Shown here: piece after piece, positions 35,288-50,045 of the stretch
Layout: each line of letters begins with the position of its first letter
How positions within the stretch are numbered: the stretch's first letter is position 1
Origin: Calycina herbarum
Lineage: Eukaryota; Ascomycota; Leotiomycetes; Helotiales; Pezizellaceae
Assembly: GCA_001414485.1 (NCBI GenBank)
Contig: LLEY01000096.1
Span: 62,001 to 126,000, forward strand
Reading direction: 5' to 3'
DNA: 64,000 nt
Translations under genes and position numbers: made by a program
The notes under the pieces: model-generated
Databases searched by the model: none
Told to the model about the DNA's origin: nothing
The model's input: only the letters and a program-made list of their open reading frames with translations

Positions 35288-36257
35288 ATGAAGTTTCCTA
35301 CTACACTCTCCGCTACTATGGCAGTTGCTTTGGCTTCTGCTAATCCTCACATGGAGAAAAGAGCAGAGTGGGCATCTGGCGGTGCTGATGATTACAAGTG
35401 TTGAAGTTTGAGCTGCGTTAAGTTACACAAATACTAACCTTCAATAGTCTGTGGGCCATGTCCTATGATGAATACCCTCGCCAATCACGGATTCTTGCCA
35501 CACGATGGCCGAAACATTACAAAGGAGAACGCCATCAAGGCTTTGGGCGGGGGCATCAACTTCGATGCTACTCTCGCGGGAATCATGTGGGACCAAGCTA
35601 TCATCGCAAACCCAGAGCCAAATGCCACATTCTTCACTCTGTAAGTCAGACTGACTTCAAGAATCTGGAAGCATAATGATAGAAGTCTTTACTGACTTTA
35701 TTTTCAAGCGAACAACTCAACGTCCACAACGTCCTCGAACACGACGGAAGCTTGAGTCGTGAGGATGCCTTTTTCGGAAACAACCACGTCTTCAACCAAA
35801 CCATTTTCAGTACCTCAACTGCCTACTGGACTGACGTTGTTCTCCTTCCTCAACACATCGCAAACTCCAAGCTCGCACGGCAAATCACCTCTCGATCCAC
35901 CAATCCAGAGTATAGATTCACCACTGGCATCGAGAACTTCAGCATTGGAGAAATTGCCGCGCCCTTCCTAGTTTTTGGAAGCATTCCAGATGCTACTGTT
36001 GATAGAGACACCATCATTACTTTCTTCCGTAAGTTTCTTCTATGCAAGAGAGAAAGTTGCAGTACTAAGGTGTGATCACAGAAAATGAGAAGCTCCCAGA
36101 TAACTTCACTCCACAAGCTACTTCAGTGAAGCTCGAGGATATCTTGCAAATGTCCGAGGTGCTTCGAAATGCCACCAACCTTTTCACTGTCGACCTAGTT
36201 GCTGCAGCAAAGGTCCGTCGCTCATCAAATGCATTCGGACATGGTATCGCATTTTAG
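35288..36257 (+). CDS. Secreted heme-thiolate peroxidase / unspecific peroxygenase (chloroperoxidase family)
   Basis: Extracellular heme-thiolate enzyme using H2O2 to oxygenate or halogenate organic substrates. Exons 35288-35399, 35448-35640, 35709-36028 and 36082-36257 give 266 residues. An N-terminal signal peptide is likely (MKFPTTLSATMAVALASA) with a KR site shortly after. The family's PCP motif with the proximal Cys ligand is present (CGPCPMMNTLANHGFLPHDG) and the distal motif EHD follows (VLEHDGSLSRED), the combination typical of short-type peroxygenases and Caldariomyces chloroperoxidase. Several N-glycosylation sequons are visible (NIT, NAT, NQT). The first donor is weak: a GTTGAA donor is needed to keep frame. 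The last intron fits well (FFQNEKLPDNF). Flanked by inverted motif clusters. Confidence 0.88.
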
Positions 36258-37833
36258 GTGGATACAATTGATACGATTTGGAAGTCCGGAAATGCGATTT
36301 AGCTGATGACTTGATGGATTCTTTTTGTCCGCTTCTTCTGGTATAAGATAGCAGCTTTTGCTAGTGCGTTGTCTGGTTGCATGAGTTGAAGGGGAAGAAA
36401 TATGGGATTGCTGTTGTTTAGAGAAACTAATTTACTTCTTGTCTTCTCGCCCTTTTGGGGTTCTGAGAACTGCTTTTCATGTTGGAATTATTCTTGAATC
36501 ATCGTGGAAAGACATGACTTTTCGGCGATGAGCTTGTGAGCCGATAACATAACGAAAGGGGTCATCCTTGGCCTAGTGGTGAAAAGGTCGTAGCTGCTTT
36601 GATTGTTGCAATTTATAAAGTAGTCGCGTAATTGGTTGATTCCGTATTTGGTTAATAAAGCATACCACATCGTAAGTCTGGCTCCTTTGACCTTGGAGAT
36701 CGCATTGTCTGTTCATGTGCGCCCATAAATGTGTCAAATACAAATAGCTTACAGGTCTAAGAGTTGACAGGAAACGACTTTTACAGCAATAATCCAAGCA
36801 TTGCATTAGAGTAGCAAGTAAGCTACAAAACTACCAGTAAGCCAACGAGTGAGTCAAGTAGATCTTTAAGGGCCAAAAACAGAGGTAAGCTATGAAATTA
36901 TAAGTAAGCCAACGATTATTAGGTAAGCTAACAATTAACGGGTAAGCTAAGTAGAGCCTTAGGGGCCAAAAGAAAGTTGCGAATAAGCTACATAATTACC
37001 AGTAAGCCATGTACGGAGCCACACCCGTTCAGTATTGTAACCCCTCACCCTTGTCTTAACGCCACACGCCACACGCGAAATCAGTATCAGCAAGACCAAT
37101 CCAAACAGTTGATTTCAAAGCAAGAATGATTCTTAGATAGCTGTGTACACTGCTCTTTTCTGTAATTTCTTACTACGTTTTGGGGTGAGGAGCTGAAATC
37201 CTTAAACGCTGTACCTCCGTATAACATTGTATAACATTGGGGGCTAAAAAGACGGGCGCGAGTGAAAGTACAATTTTTGGTATAGGAGTTGATTATCCCA
37301 GATTCCCGGGATAATATTTAAATCTCTCCTTGAGAGCTCGAAAAGTTTACTCCCACATTTGTTTTCCGGGTCTTCACATTTAAATTTTTGTGTATGACTC
37401 TGCTTTTGCGGCCCACTACAAAACGATCTCCCTCCACAAAAAATGCAAACTATTCTTGCATCAAACTTAGCCTTGCAACAGCGTTCAAAGAAACAAGAAT
37501 AATCGCGGCTTCATGGGTGGTCATGGCATGATGGGAAAATGCATAAAGTCCACCTGCCACTGAAATGTTTGTTTACTCCCAAAAAGGGCGAAGACAACAA
37601 GCGAGGGGTCTGTGGCTGTAATCCATGCTTTTGTGTGACAACTACAGTGAATTCACCTGGCGACGCAAATTGACAGCAGCACACCAAGTGGGTAGCTCTG
37701 CCACAACCACCCAACAATCTTATAACAAGACAACCATAAGTTAGATGCCAATCTTGTAACACCTTACTTCCACACAAAAGACCTTACTTCCACACAAAAG
37801 AAACCTTCAATCCTTTGATCTCTTGCCGAAGAG
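36258..37833. other. Intergenic with inverted motif cluster
   Basis: No gene. It contains the second TAGCTTACT motif cluster, in opposite orientation, and a 20-bp tandem duplication (CCTTACTTCCACACAAAAGA twice, about 37,764-37,801) just upstream of the first F-box gene. Confidence 0.5.
36830..37020 (-). repeat. Inverse copy of the TAGCTTACTCG motif cluster (copy 2)
   Basis: AGTAAGCTA/AGTAAGCCAACGA units alternate with GGGCCAAAAG spacers. The reverse complement matches 33,650-33,805 in units such as TAGCTTATTCGCAACTTTCTTTTGGC. The copies are diverged, not exact. Confidence 0.65.
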
Positions 37834-38394
37834 ATGGATCAATCGCCTGTCCAAGAGACACATGGCCATGCTGGCAATGAGGAAGCCTCTCAAACTCCTT
37901 CCGATGCCCTGATCACCCTCCCCCAACATCGATTCCCCCCTTCAACTCAAGGCCTCTCAAACGGTATGTGACATTGTCCACTTACGCCCACACCTACTAA
38001 TGTGTTCAAAATAGCTAGACCTCCTCATACACACACCACGCTCTCTCAATCTCAACCCTCTTCAACCCCAGGTCCCTCAAATGGTATGCGCCATTGCCCT
38101 ATTCTTCCTATACCTACTGATGTGTCTGAATTAGCAGAACCTCCTCGTACACTCACCACGCTCCCTGGCGAAATCATTTTCCTCATCTTCAATCACCTCG
38201 ACCCAGTCGCATTAGCATGTATCGGCGTAACACATCCACGATTCTATCGTCTCCATACCCATTTTCGTGACGTTTATAACATCAGACGAGTTCGGAGTGT
38301 ATTCTACAGATATATCAATGTTCCCGTCTCCGTCGCTTGGTTCTTAGACCCGAGGTATCGAGTTTTCCATAATATTTTCCTTCTGGGATATTGA
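37834..38394 (+). CDS. F-box-like protein, tandem copy 1
   Basis: Likely SCF-type adaptor or a member of an expanded fungal F-box family of unknown target. Exons 37834-37963, 38015-38083 and 38135-38394 give 152 residues. The F-box reads LPGEIIFLIFNHLDPVALACIGVTHPRFY near the C-terminal half. Upstream of it are two Pro/Ser/Thr-rich units ending PSNG or SNG, each followed by an intron of exactly 51 nt beginning GGTATGYG. If the first intron is retained a TGA at 37969-37971 stops translation; the second is open. The protein is short after the F-box and may be C-terminally truncated (TGA 38392-38394). Copy 2 lies 610 bases downstream. Confidence 0.7.
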
Positions 38395-39003
38395 ATACCA
38401 TCGCGGGATGCCTACTTTGACATCCTGTCGAATCGGGAAAAGACTTTAAGGGCATGCGAGGTACGGGACTCGTGAGGATAATGATTTAGGAAAGACTCGG
38501 GAATTTGTTGTTTGCGGTTGAACTTTAAACACCATGAACATACATGCATACCTGGTGGTAACTTCTGAAGGATCATTTGGGTGTCACAAGAAGGGAAATG
38601 GCGGCAGCTGCTGGCTGTGGAAAATGGTAACCTTTAATAATTCAACTCCGATTTCCCATACTGTATTGTTGGGGCCACCGGGCCATATAACAAAAGTGAA
38701 GCATTCAAAGCAACAGAGATATTCATGCTTTGTTGGCTACATTGGTTTGCGTTAAAGAGTCATGTATCCACTACCCATGGAGACTTTGTTTACGCCAAAA
38801 AGGGCTAGGACATCAAGCGAGGGGGTAGCGAGGGGGCAGTAGTTACTATTGCATAGCGCGGTGAATTCACCTGGCGATGTAATTCGACATCAGCACCATT
38901 AATTAGAAGTACTCTGTCACAACCTAACCCAACACCTTTATAACAGGACAACCTGAAATCATACGCCTTTCATATAAAGGAAATCTTCAAATCTCCATAA
39001 GGC
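38395..39003. other. Spacer between the tandem F-box genes
   Basis: The last ~200 bases repeat the promoter region of copy 1: GTGAATTCACCTGGCGA occurs at about 37,648 and 38,861, and a CTTTATAACA-GACAACC-like block in both. No additional gene. Confidence 0.55.
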
Positions 39004-39618
39004 ATGGATCAATCATCCGTACAAGAGACGCGGATCCATTCAACCAACATGGAAGCCTTCCAAACTCCTTCCAATACCATAATGGAGCTTCCGCAAAATC
39101 AGCCCCCTTCCAACCCAGGTCCCATCAATGGTATGCGCAATTGCTTCTTTGGAAACACACGTACTAAGACTAGTCAAACAGCTCAATTGCCCACCAACGA
39201 GACAGAGCTCCATGCCAGCAACGAGGAGGCTTCCCTGACACTTGTCAAAACCACCCCGACCCCTTCTCAAAATCAAGCCACCTCAACCCAAGGCGGCTCA
39301 ACCGGTTTGTTCCATTGCACCCTTGAAATTCCACATACTAAAACCACTCGATCAGCACAACCTTCTTGCAAACTCCTCGAATTTCCCAACGAAATCCTGG
39401 ACCTCATAATCGGCCACCTCGACCCGCTCGAGTCAACATGTTTTGGTGTGGTACACGAGAGATTTTACAAGCGCCATGTGCTCCAGTATGGTCGTGCCAC
39501 TATTCACCTCAAATATGGTGGTTTAATGTGCCAACGTCTCCCGAGAGATCGGAATCAGACCTGGAGCTTCGGTCCTGACCACTACGTCTGGCGAGCCAAG
39601 CCCCATCATTTTCTATGA
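39004..39618 (+). CDS. F-box-like protein, tandem copy 2
   Basis: Paralogue of the gene at 37834: it starts MDQSSVQET against MDQSPVQET. The whole region is one open frame of 204 codons, but two 51-nt stretches with intron signals (39131-39181 and 39305-39355; GTATGCG or GTTTGTT to CAG) lie at the positions of the introns of copy 1. Splicing gives exons 39004-39130, 39182-39304 and 39356-39618, 170 residues. The F-box reads FPNEILDLIIGHLDPLESTCFGVVHERFY. Which form is made cannot be told from sequence. It ends close to a convergent beta-galactosidase gene. Confidence 0.68.
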   Translation: MDQSSVQETRIHSTNMEAFQTPSNTIMELPQNQPPSNPGPINGMRNCFFGNTRTKTSQTAQLPTNETELHASNEEASLTLVKTTPTPSQNQATSTQGGSTGLFHCTLEIPHTKTTRSAQPSCKLLEFPNEILDLIIGHLDPLESTCFGVVHERFYKRHVLQYGRATIHLKYGGLMCQRLPRDRNQTWSFGPDHYVWRAKPHHFL

Positions 39619-39996
39619 TGAGCTTTTCTTTGACCTGCCGTTGGGTTGAGGAAGCTCTTGGAGTAACAACAAAGTACGGAGATCATTGGAGGGAATGGTT
39701 TGGGGGAGGGTTTGGGATTTTGTTGTCTGCGATTATAATTCAGCACTACGAGCATACCTTGGTTGACAATATTCCGGAACATCGTTTGGATGGCACAAAA
39801 ACAGGGAAATAGTGGCAGCTCCACTCCGTGGAAGTGGCTACATTCAATAATTCAACACTGATTTTCCCATACCGAACTGTTGTATTGAAGCTATGTTACT
39901 GCCAGTGATCTTTTTACATTCCACCTACTCCAACAAGACGGTGAACTCAAAGGCCCGAGTCTCGAGCGCATATTCGGGTAAAGTCTTGGGTCCTAT
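39619..39996. other. Convergent 3' region
   Basis: 3' DNA of the F-box copy 2 and of the beta-galactosidase. No gene seen. Confidence 0.4.
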
Positions 39997-44296
<4,300 letters not shown>

Positions 44297-44977
44297 ATGA
44301 CGGACACAACTCCTAAAAAGAAACTTGGACGATGTAACAGCTGCCAAAAGCCAACGACAAGCAGATGCATCGGTTGTCTGGACGCTCCAGTCTATCAAGA
44401 ATCTGTTTACAAAGCTATCTTCTACTGCTCAAAAGGTTGTCAAAAAGAGGATTGGGAGCAACACAAGACCGAGTGCAAGAAGCTCCAAACTCGAAAGAAG
44501 CTCAAGAGAGCAGCGGGAATTCTTCGATCGATCTTTTACAAAATTCGTCTGCATGCTTATCCTTTCACCTTCAAGTCTATGCGTGTCGAGGGATCAAACA
44601 TATTCCTCGATGGTTATCAGATAATGGGAATTGTCGATGGTCAAAGAGGGTTGACTCCCCTTTCGGTTTACATGGTGGATAACCGTGATGCAGTTGAGGC
44701 TGTTCTATCATGCACTGGGTGCACAGAAGCTTTTGCTGAGAACTTTTGGCAGGTATGACCTAGATCATCCCAGCCACTTTTTCCCTTGTTCTCATACAGG
44801 CAGCTTATATTTGAAACCCTAGGTCTTTGCTCCAAAGTTGAAGAGGTTAGCGTTACTGCTATCAATCAGAAACTTCAAATTATTCCCGTTGCTCCGAATG
44901 CGATCAAACTCGCAATGCCCGAATCCTGCCAATTCTACAATGTCTACAAAGTCACTCTTAGCAATGGAGAGATATAG
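44297..44977 (+). CDS. MYND-type zinc finger protein
   Basis: Exons 44297-44752 and 44804-44977 give 209 residues. A complete MYND finger lies at about residues 13-60: CNSC, then CIGC, then FYCSKGCQKEDWEQHKTEC. This is a protein-protein interaction module, common in fungal proteins of unknown function. The rest (SMRVEGSNIFLDGYQI...) is not recognised. The acceptor at 44803 is chosen because it keeps FWQLIFETLGL in frame; the AG four bases earlier would stop after a few codons. The stop lies about 60 bases from the RIP island, so the gene may originally have been longer. Confidence 0.82.
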
Positions 44978-46005
44978 GCAGTCGATACTACGAGGGCTTA
45001 GTATAGATTTTCGGAATCTCTGTACAGTTGACGTGATTTTAAGAGGAGTTATATAAGTAAAGTTAGTAGGTCTTATAAGTTTAGATATATATATAGCTAA
45101 GGTTACTAATAAAGTAACTATATACTTATTAGATTAAAGATAACTTAAATACTTAAGAAATAGAAGCTTTTAACTACTTTTAATAAGACTATATTAAAGT
45201 TAGCTTATATATAAAGAGATAAGCTAGACTAGATTCTAGTAAAGTTAAATAATATCTTTAGATAAAATAAGAAGACGTTTTTATATATTTATAATATAAA
45301 TAAGATTATTAGAAGATTAAAAGAAATTAATATCTATGTTATTAAGAACTAATCTAATTTTAAAAAATAGAAAAAATTTAATAGCTTTTTAAAGTTTTTA
45401 ATATTCTTAGAAAATCTTAAAATATTATCTAATAACTAAAATTATACTTCTTATTTAAAATATTATTATTATAAGATAAATTTATAAAATTATCTTTTAT
45501 TAGTAAGAAATACTACTTAAATAGTACTATCTCTTATTTATTCTTAGTTACTACTAACTTAGTAATCTTCTTTTTATTATTTATATTATCTACTACTTTA
45601 ATAATCTTTTTAATAAATTTCTCTTAAAATAATAGTTATTTATTTAAAAAAAAATATTTCTAGTTTTAATAAATAAGAAATAAATAACTACTAACTTAAT
45701 AATAATCTATATACTATAAAAAAGTTATATAAAATAAAACTCTTTACTTAAAAATAGTATAATAAGATTTTAATTATATAGATTACTTATAATAGAGTTT
45801 AACTAATATCTAAGTATAATAGTTATAGTTATAAAGGCTAGATATTATATACTCGCTTAGATATAAGCTGGTACTAGCGTACGTACTAGCGCGGATAACT
45901 TGTATTTAGTTCCTAGTTCTCTCGAGCTCTTCTACTCTTCTCGTCTTTTGTTCTAAGAATAGAGTATTATTTATTCTAAGTCTATTATCTAAAGTACGTC
46001 TATTA

Positions 46006-48980
46006 ACGTAGTTTATTAGAACTCGGATTATATTAGGAACCGGATTAGTTTTCCTTAGTATTAAACTTAGAATATTAATAAATCAACTATAATATATTAA
46101 ATTAACTAAAACTACTCGGAATCCGAGGAACTAGATATATCTACAGCCTCTTAACAAGTTCGTACGTTGTAACTAGCTTTTCTATAGATTCTATAGTATC
46201 GCTTAGACAGTTAACTCTTCTTATAACTACTCTCTGCTATATATACGTCGCGTCGTGTCTACTTATCTATATTCTTCTAGGTTATAATATCTTATATATC
46301 CTCTACTATAAGTATACTCTTTTAATAGATACGAGCCTTTTTAGCTCTACGGCGTTTACTTAAGGCTTCGTTAGCTACTTAAAGAGTATATACTTTAGTA
46401 GATAGAAGAGTTATCTTATAAGCTATTTACTCTATACTCTTAGCTAATATAGTAACTGTCTCGAAGAGTAGAGTTAGCGAGCTCTCTTAATAATAGGTAA
46501 TTCGATTTCGAACAAGTGTTGTTTATAAAAGAGCTTTAGTTAGATTAGAAGAGGTCTAGGAGACCTAAGGATTAGTATTAGCAGTAGAGGGTCTAGAAGG
46601 AGTTAGAGTTTATAACTTTATATTAAGCTTTAAAAGCACTACTTATAAGTTAAAGAGTACTAAGCCAGCTCTATAGAATCTAGCCTAAGCGTTTTAAGCT
46701 ATTATAGATTCCTTATATACTATTATAAAGGCTAGAAAGAACTCTATCTTAATAATATAGTTAATATAGGCTTTGATAAACGTCTTAATCTATCGACTAT
46801 ATACCTGCTTTAATATACTAAAGTATCTAATATTAAGTAGCTAGGTTAGATAGAACGAATAAGAAGGTAGTCTAAGAGTTATAATATTATATATCTTATA
46901 GTACTCTTAGAACTCGGCCGATTCGTAACTCTTATATCTATCTAATACTAGTATTCGATATAGACTCTTTATACAAGTAGTAGTATATTTATCGAAGTGT
47001 TTTAGCTATTCTAGACCTGTCTTATTATTTGTCTATCTGTTACTTATTAGTTTAATAACCTAGTTAGATAGAAGGCCGCTGTCTATATACTAATTTAAAA
47101 AGTAGTTCTTACTCTAAACTACTAGAAATAGAGAGACACTCTAGCTTTTACTATTAATTTAAGTAATCGCTATAGTCTATTCTCGATTCTCTAGCTGAAC
47201 TACTTTACTTCTACTACGTTAATCTATATAGATTATAACTATTATAAAGTAAATCACATCTATTATAAACCCGGTTTCGTCGAAGTTATAGAAGTCGTAG
47301 TCTAAAATACTATATTTTACTCTTATATTTTCAACTAGTTAGAACCACGAGCTAATTAGCTTAGAATCTTTATATAAAGCCTTTTAGAAATTATAAACGC
47401 GATTAAAACACGTCTTAAGAGCTAGTTATTATTATATAAATTAATATATCTAGAGCTTACTAACGCGTTTTATCTCTCGCGATTTAAGTATATAATTTAC
47501 TATATCTTCTACGCTACCTAGCTAGGGTATAAACTCTCTTAAATCTAGATTAAGTAACGTATTTCCCGGTCGAGTAGATTACCTAGTTAAGTAGATTATA
47601 AGAATACTAAAACGCGACACTCTACTTAAAAATTAAAAATACTACTACTATATCAAGCCTAGCTCTCTAATTAAGAGAGTCGTATTCTTTTAGCTATTTA
47701 AGCCTTTAAATCAGGTTAATTTAGAAGTATATAAGCTTATATTAAAGCGTACGACGTGTCTTATATATCCTTCTATAACCGATTATATAGACTACTTTTA
47801 CAACGCGACACTCTCTCTAATACTTAAAGACTTACCTCCTAAGAAGAGCTAGCTATTATACGATATATTCTCGACCTAGATTCGCGCGGATTCCTACTCT
47901 AGCTAGCAGCTGTTTAAGAAATAGTAGACCTTCTTCTCTTTAAACACGACGCGCCTCTAGTAGGTAAGAATTGAACTTCTATCTTTGTTAAACGCTATAT
48001 AGAGATTAAGACAAAATTTAGCCGTAAGTACGATTATAAAAGAGCTTAGTATAAAGACTCTAAGAACGTCCTTTCTTACCTTAATCTAAGACTAAAGACA
48101 CTAACTCTACTCTCTACAAACGAGCTAAACTAGACTCTAAAGACGCTATAGAACGTAATAGAGCTTGAATTCTAGACTATATATCTTAAAACCCGTATTA
48201 TATAATACTAAGATAGCTCTCCTATATTAATTAATAAGGCATTCGATCGGCTTACTAAGAGAGCTTAAATTATAATATACGAAGCTACTCTTATAAGAGC
48301 TGAAGTTAAGAAGCTATAAGAGGTAAATCAGCTTAAAAAGAGGAGAGAGAGAAAGCGAAAGAGGCGTATTTACTAAGGTAGAAGTCTTATAGTTAAGAAA
48401 GGCGAGGAAATTATTCAAAGTACTTAAACTTAGTAGGAAGAGAGTAGTAATAATATATAGCGCTAGTGCTTCGAAGGTAAGCGGCGACGTTATAGTTTAT
48501 ATAGTCAGATTAGAAATAATACTCGTATATATAAGACACCTTAGGAATTAATTAATATAAGTAGCTAGGGTTTTTTTTAATAGTATTATTATAATATATT
48601 TAGAGTTATCGCGTTTTAGTATTCTCGTAATCTACTTAACCGGGTAATCTACTCGACCGGGAAATACGTTATATTCTAAATAATTACTTCCTCTTCTAGC
48701 TTAGATAATTTAACGTTTACTAGCCGTCGCTTAGAGAGAGTAGTTCAGCTGTTTATTCTACTATTTAGTATAGAAAAGAGCACTCTATAAAGCTTTATAG
48801 TCTTTCGACAGCTTAGCTTTTTAGATATTTAAATAGCCTTAATAGCTAGAATAATTTTTGATTCTTATAGAATAACTAATATAATATATAGTAGAAAAAA
48901 CGTGTTATAAAGAAAGAGGGTTAGGAATTCGCTAAAATTAATCTAGTTTCTAATATAATCCGGGTTCTAATAAACTACGT
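46006..48980 (-). mobile_element. Full-length pogo/Fot1-type transposon, interrupted by a second element
   Basis: Terminal inverted repeats ACGTAGTTTATTAGAAC.. (46006 on) and its complement (to 48980) are flanked by TA (46004-46005, 48981-48982). The minus strand, read through RIP stops, encodes a pogo transposase: N-terminal helix-turn-helix and CENP-B-like region at about 48,870-48,680, catalytic block YNFDETGF near 47,290-47,268, and a C-terminal knuckle-like segment (YYRI-RKASYNVRTC) near 46,190. The frame is broken by the element at 47557-48669. Without that element and one TA copy the length is 1,860 bp, the normal size for Fot1-like elements. The catalytic Asp is preserved here. Confidence 0.85.
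47557..48669 (+). mobile_element. Nested pogo-type element, internally deleted
   Basis: Near-perfect ~60-bp inverted repeats begin ACGTATTTCCCGGTCGAGTA (47557) and end with the complement at 48669, flanked by TA (47555-47556, 48670-48671). The plus strand at about 48,000-48,550 retains the C-terminal third of a pogo transposase (LDLRLKT-like LNLRLKTLTL; KAFDRLTKRA; KKRRERKRKRR) and a degraded CCHC knuckle with Tyr for Cys. The N-terminal and catalytic parts are missing, so at 1,113 bp it is a non-autonomous derivative. Its insertion point is inside the coding region of the outer element. Confidence 0.82.
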
Positions 48981-49289
48981 TAAAGGTTTTTTTTTATTTA
49001 AAAAAAAAGCTAAATAAGAAGTTAAAAATAAGATCTTAAGTTTAAAATCTAAGCTTTTTCTACTTTCTTCTAATTTAAGTATTATAAGAGAGTTATTAAT
49101 ATTTCTATTAATATAGTATTTTATAATTATATCTCTTATTTTCTTATTCTTTCTCTAAGAAATTAGCTAGTATAAAGATTTAATAAGAAAGTAAAAGAGA
49201 ATTTAAATAAAGAAAGTATTTAGAAAGTAAAGAGACTTCTTTATATCTAGTTACTTATAATTTAGAAGGTTTTATAAGTTATTTATATA

Positions 49290-49724
49290 ACGTGGTTTAT
49301 TAGAACTCTACGTATATCAGGACCCTACGTACTTTAAAACCTATATAAAAAAAGTCTGTATATAACTGTACACTTTACATATTTATTTATAAAAAAATCT
49401 GAAATTGAAATCTTAGTTTTATTACTATATAAACAAATAATAATTGGAATTTCAGACGCTTACTAATTATAATCGCTAAGTTATCAAAGAAATAAAAAAG
49501 ACAACTATGATTACAGGGGTAATTTTAAGCGAATCGTTGATTATAATTAGTAAGCGTCTAAAAAACCTAAAAATCTTTTCTTTATATAGTAATAAAACTA
49601 AGATTTCAATTTCAGATTTTTTTATAAATAAATACGTAAAGTGCACGGTTATGCACAGACGTTTTTTGTATAGGTTTTGAAGTGCGCAGGGTCCTGATAT
49701 GCGCAGGGTCCTGATAAACCACGT
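49290..49724. mobile_element. Fold-back MITE with ~150-bp inverted arms
   Basis: The left arm starts ACGTGGTTTATTAGAACTC (49290). The right arm, complemented from 49724, reads ACGTGGTTTATCAGGACCC and continues to pair for about 150 bases. An inner inverted repeat (GACGCTTACTAATTATAATC and its complement) lies around 49,457-49,562, so nearly the whole 435 bp can fold on itself. TA flanks both ends (49288-49289, 49725-49726). No coding capacity. The first 19 terminal bases equal those of the pogo element at 46006 except for transitions, suggesting it was mobilised by that family. Confidence 0.85.
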
Positions 49725-49799
49725 TATATATATATTAAGAGCTTATCTAGTATTAAAACTAATATTTATAAGTCTTTATATAACTTCTCTTAATATACT

Positions 49800-50045
49800 C
49801 TTAAAAGGTAGCATTGATCTCTATCTACCGAGTTCCTCCGGGTTCAAGGCAAATTTATTACTAGCGTAGAATATACAGAGGGCTTCTTTATATAGCACAC
49901 TCTCCGGCCTGAGAGCTTTAATCAAATTAGGCGTCTTCTCTCTCTACGCTTCGACAAGCAGCCTAACGATGATATCTCGTACTTCAGGTGGTAGGTTGTG
50001 TAGGCTGCATGGCTTCTTGTTGGGAACAGCGGTAGCAAGGATCAT
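49800..50045 (-). pseudogene. Truncated F-box-like protein gene fragment
   Basis: A minus-strand frame starts ATG at 50045 (MILATAVPNKKPCSLHNLPP) and continues EVRDIIVRLLVEA, a typical F-box-like start, then a TAG at 49946-49944. Beyond it LIKALRPESVLYKEALCIFY and KFALNPEELG follow the pattern of fungal F-box/2EXR-type proteins (xRALRxxxxLYxEAL.xFYxxN.F). It is cut off by the RIP island. Probably a host gene truncated by the transposon cluster and then hit by RIP at its edge. Confidence 0.55.

Larger units (their letters stand above)
37520..39830. repeat. ~1.2-kb tandem duplication carrying the F-box genes
   Basis: Promoter blocks (GAATTCACCTGGCGA), the AAAAAGGGC-AGGACA-CAAGCGAGG stretch (37,575 and 38,798), start regions and 3' regions (GGAAATRGYGGCAGCT near 38,596 and 39,806) recur in order. 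The copies are clearly diverged and show no RIP signature. Confidence 0.75.
44978..49800. mobile_element. RIP-degraded transposon island (right)
   Basis: AT-rich, TpA-rich DNA nearly free of CA/TG, in contrast with both flanks. It holds a full-length pogo element with another pogo-type element inside it, plus a fold-back MITE, all with ACGT termini and TA target sites. The stretches 45,040-46,003 and 48,981-49,287 have no recognisable content. The last hundred bases before 49,800 are also AT-rich. Confidence 0.88.

Noticed and set aside
35458..35676. Plus-strand frame starting at ATG 35458 in the peroxygenase region
   Set aside because: It is a shadow: the heme-ligand PCP motif and family sequence are in another frame that joins the other exons.
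45036..49805. Weak inverted similarity (TTTTAAGAG..GTTATATAA) between the two ends of the right island, as if one large element spanned it
   Set aside because: Similarity is short, gapped and in AT-rich RIP DNA where such matches arise by chance.
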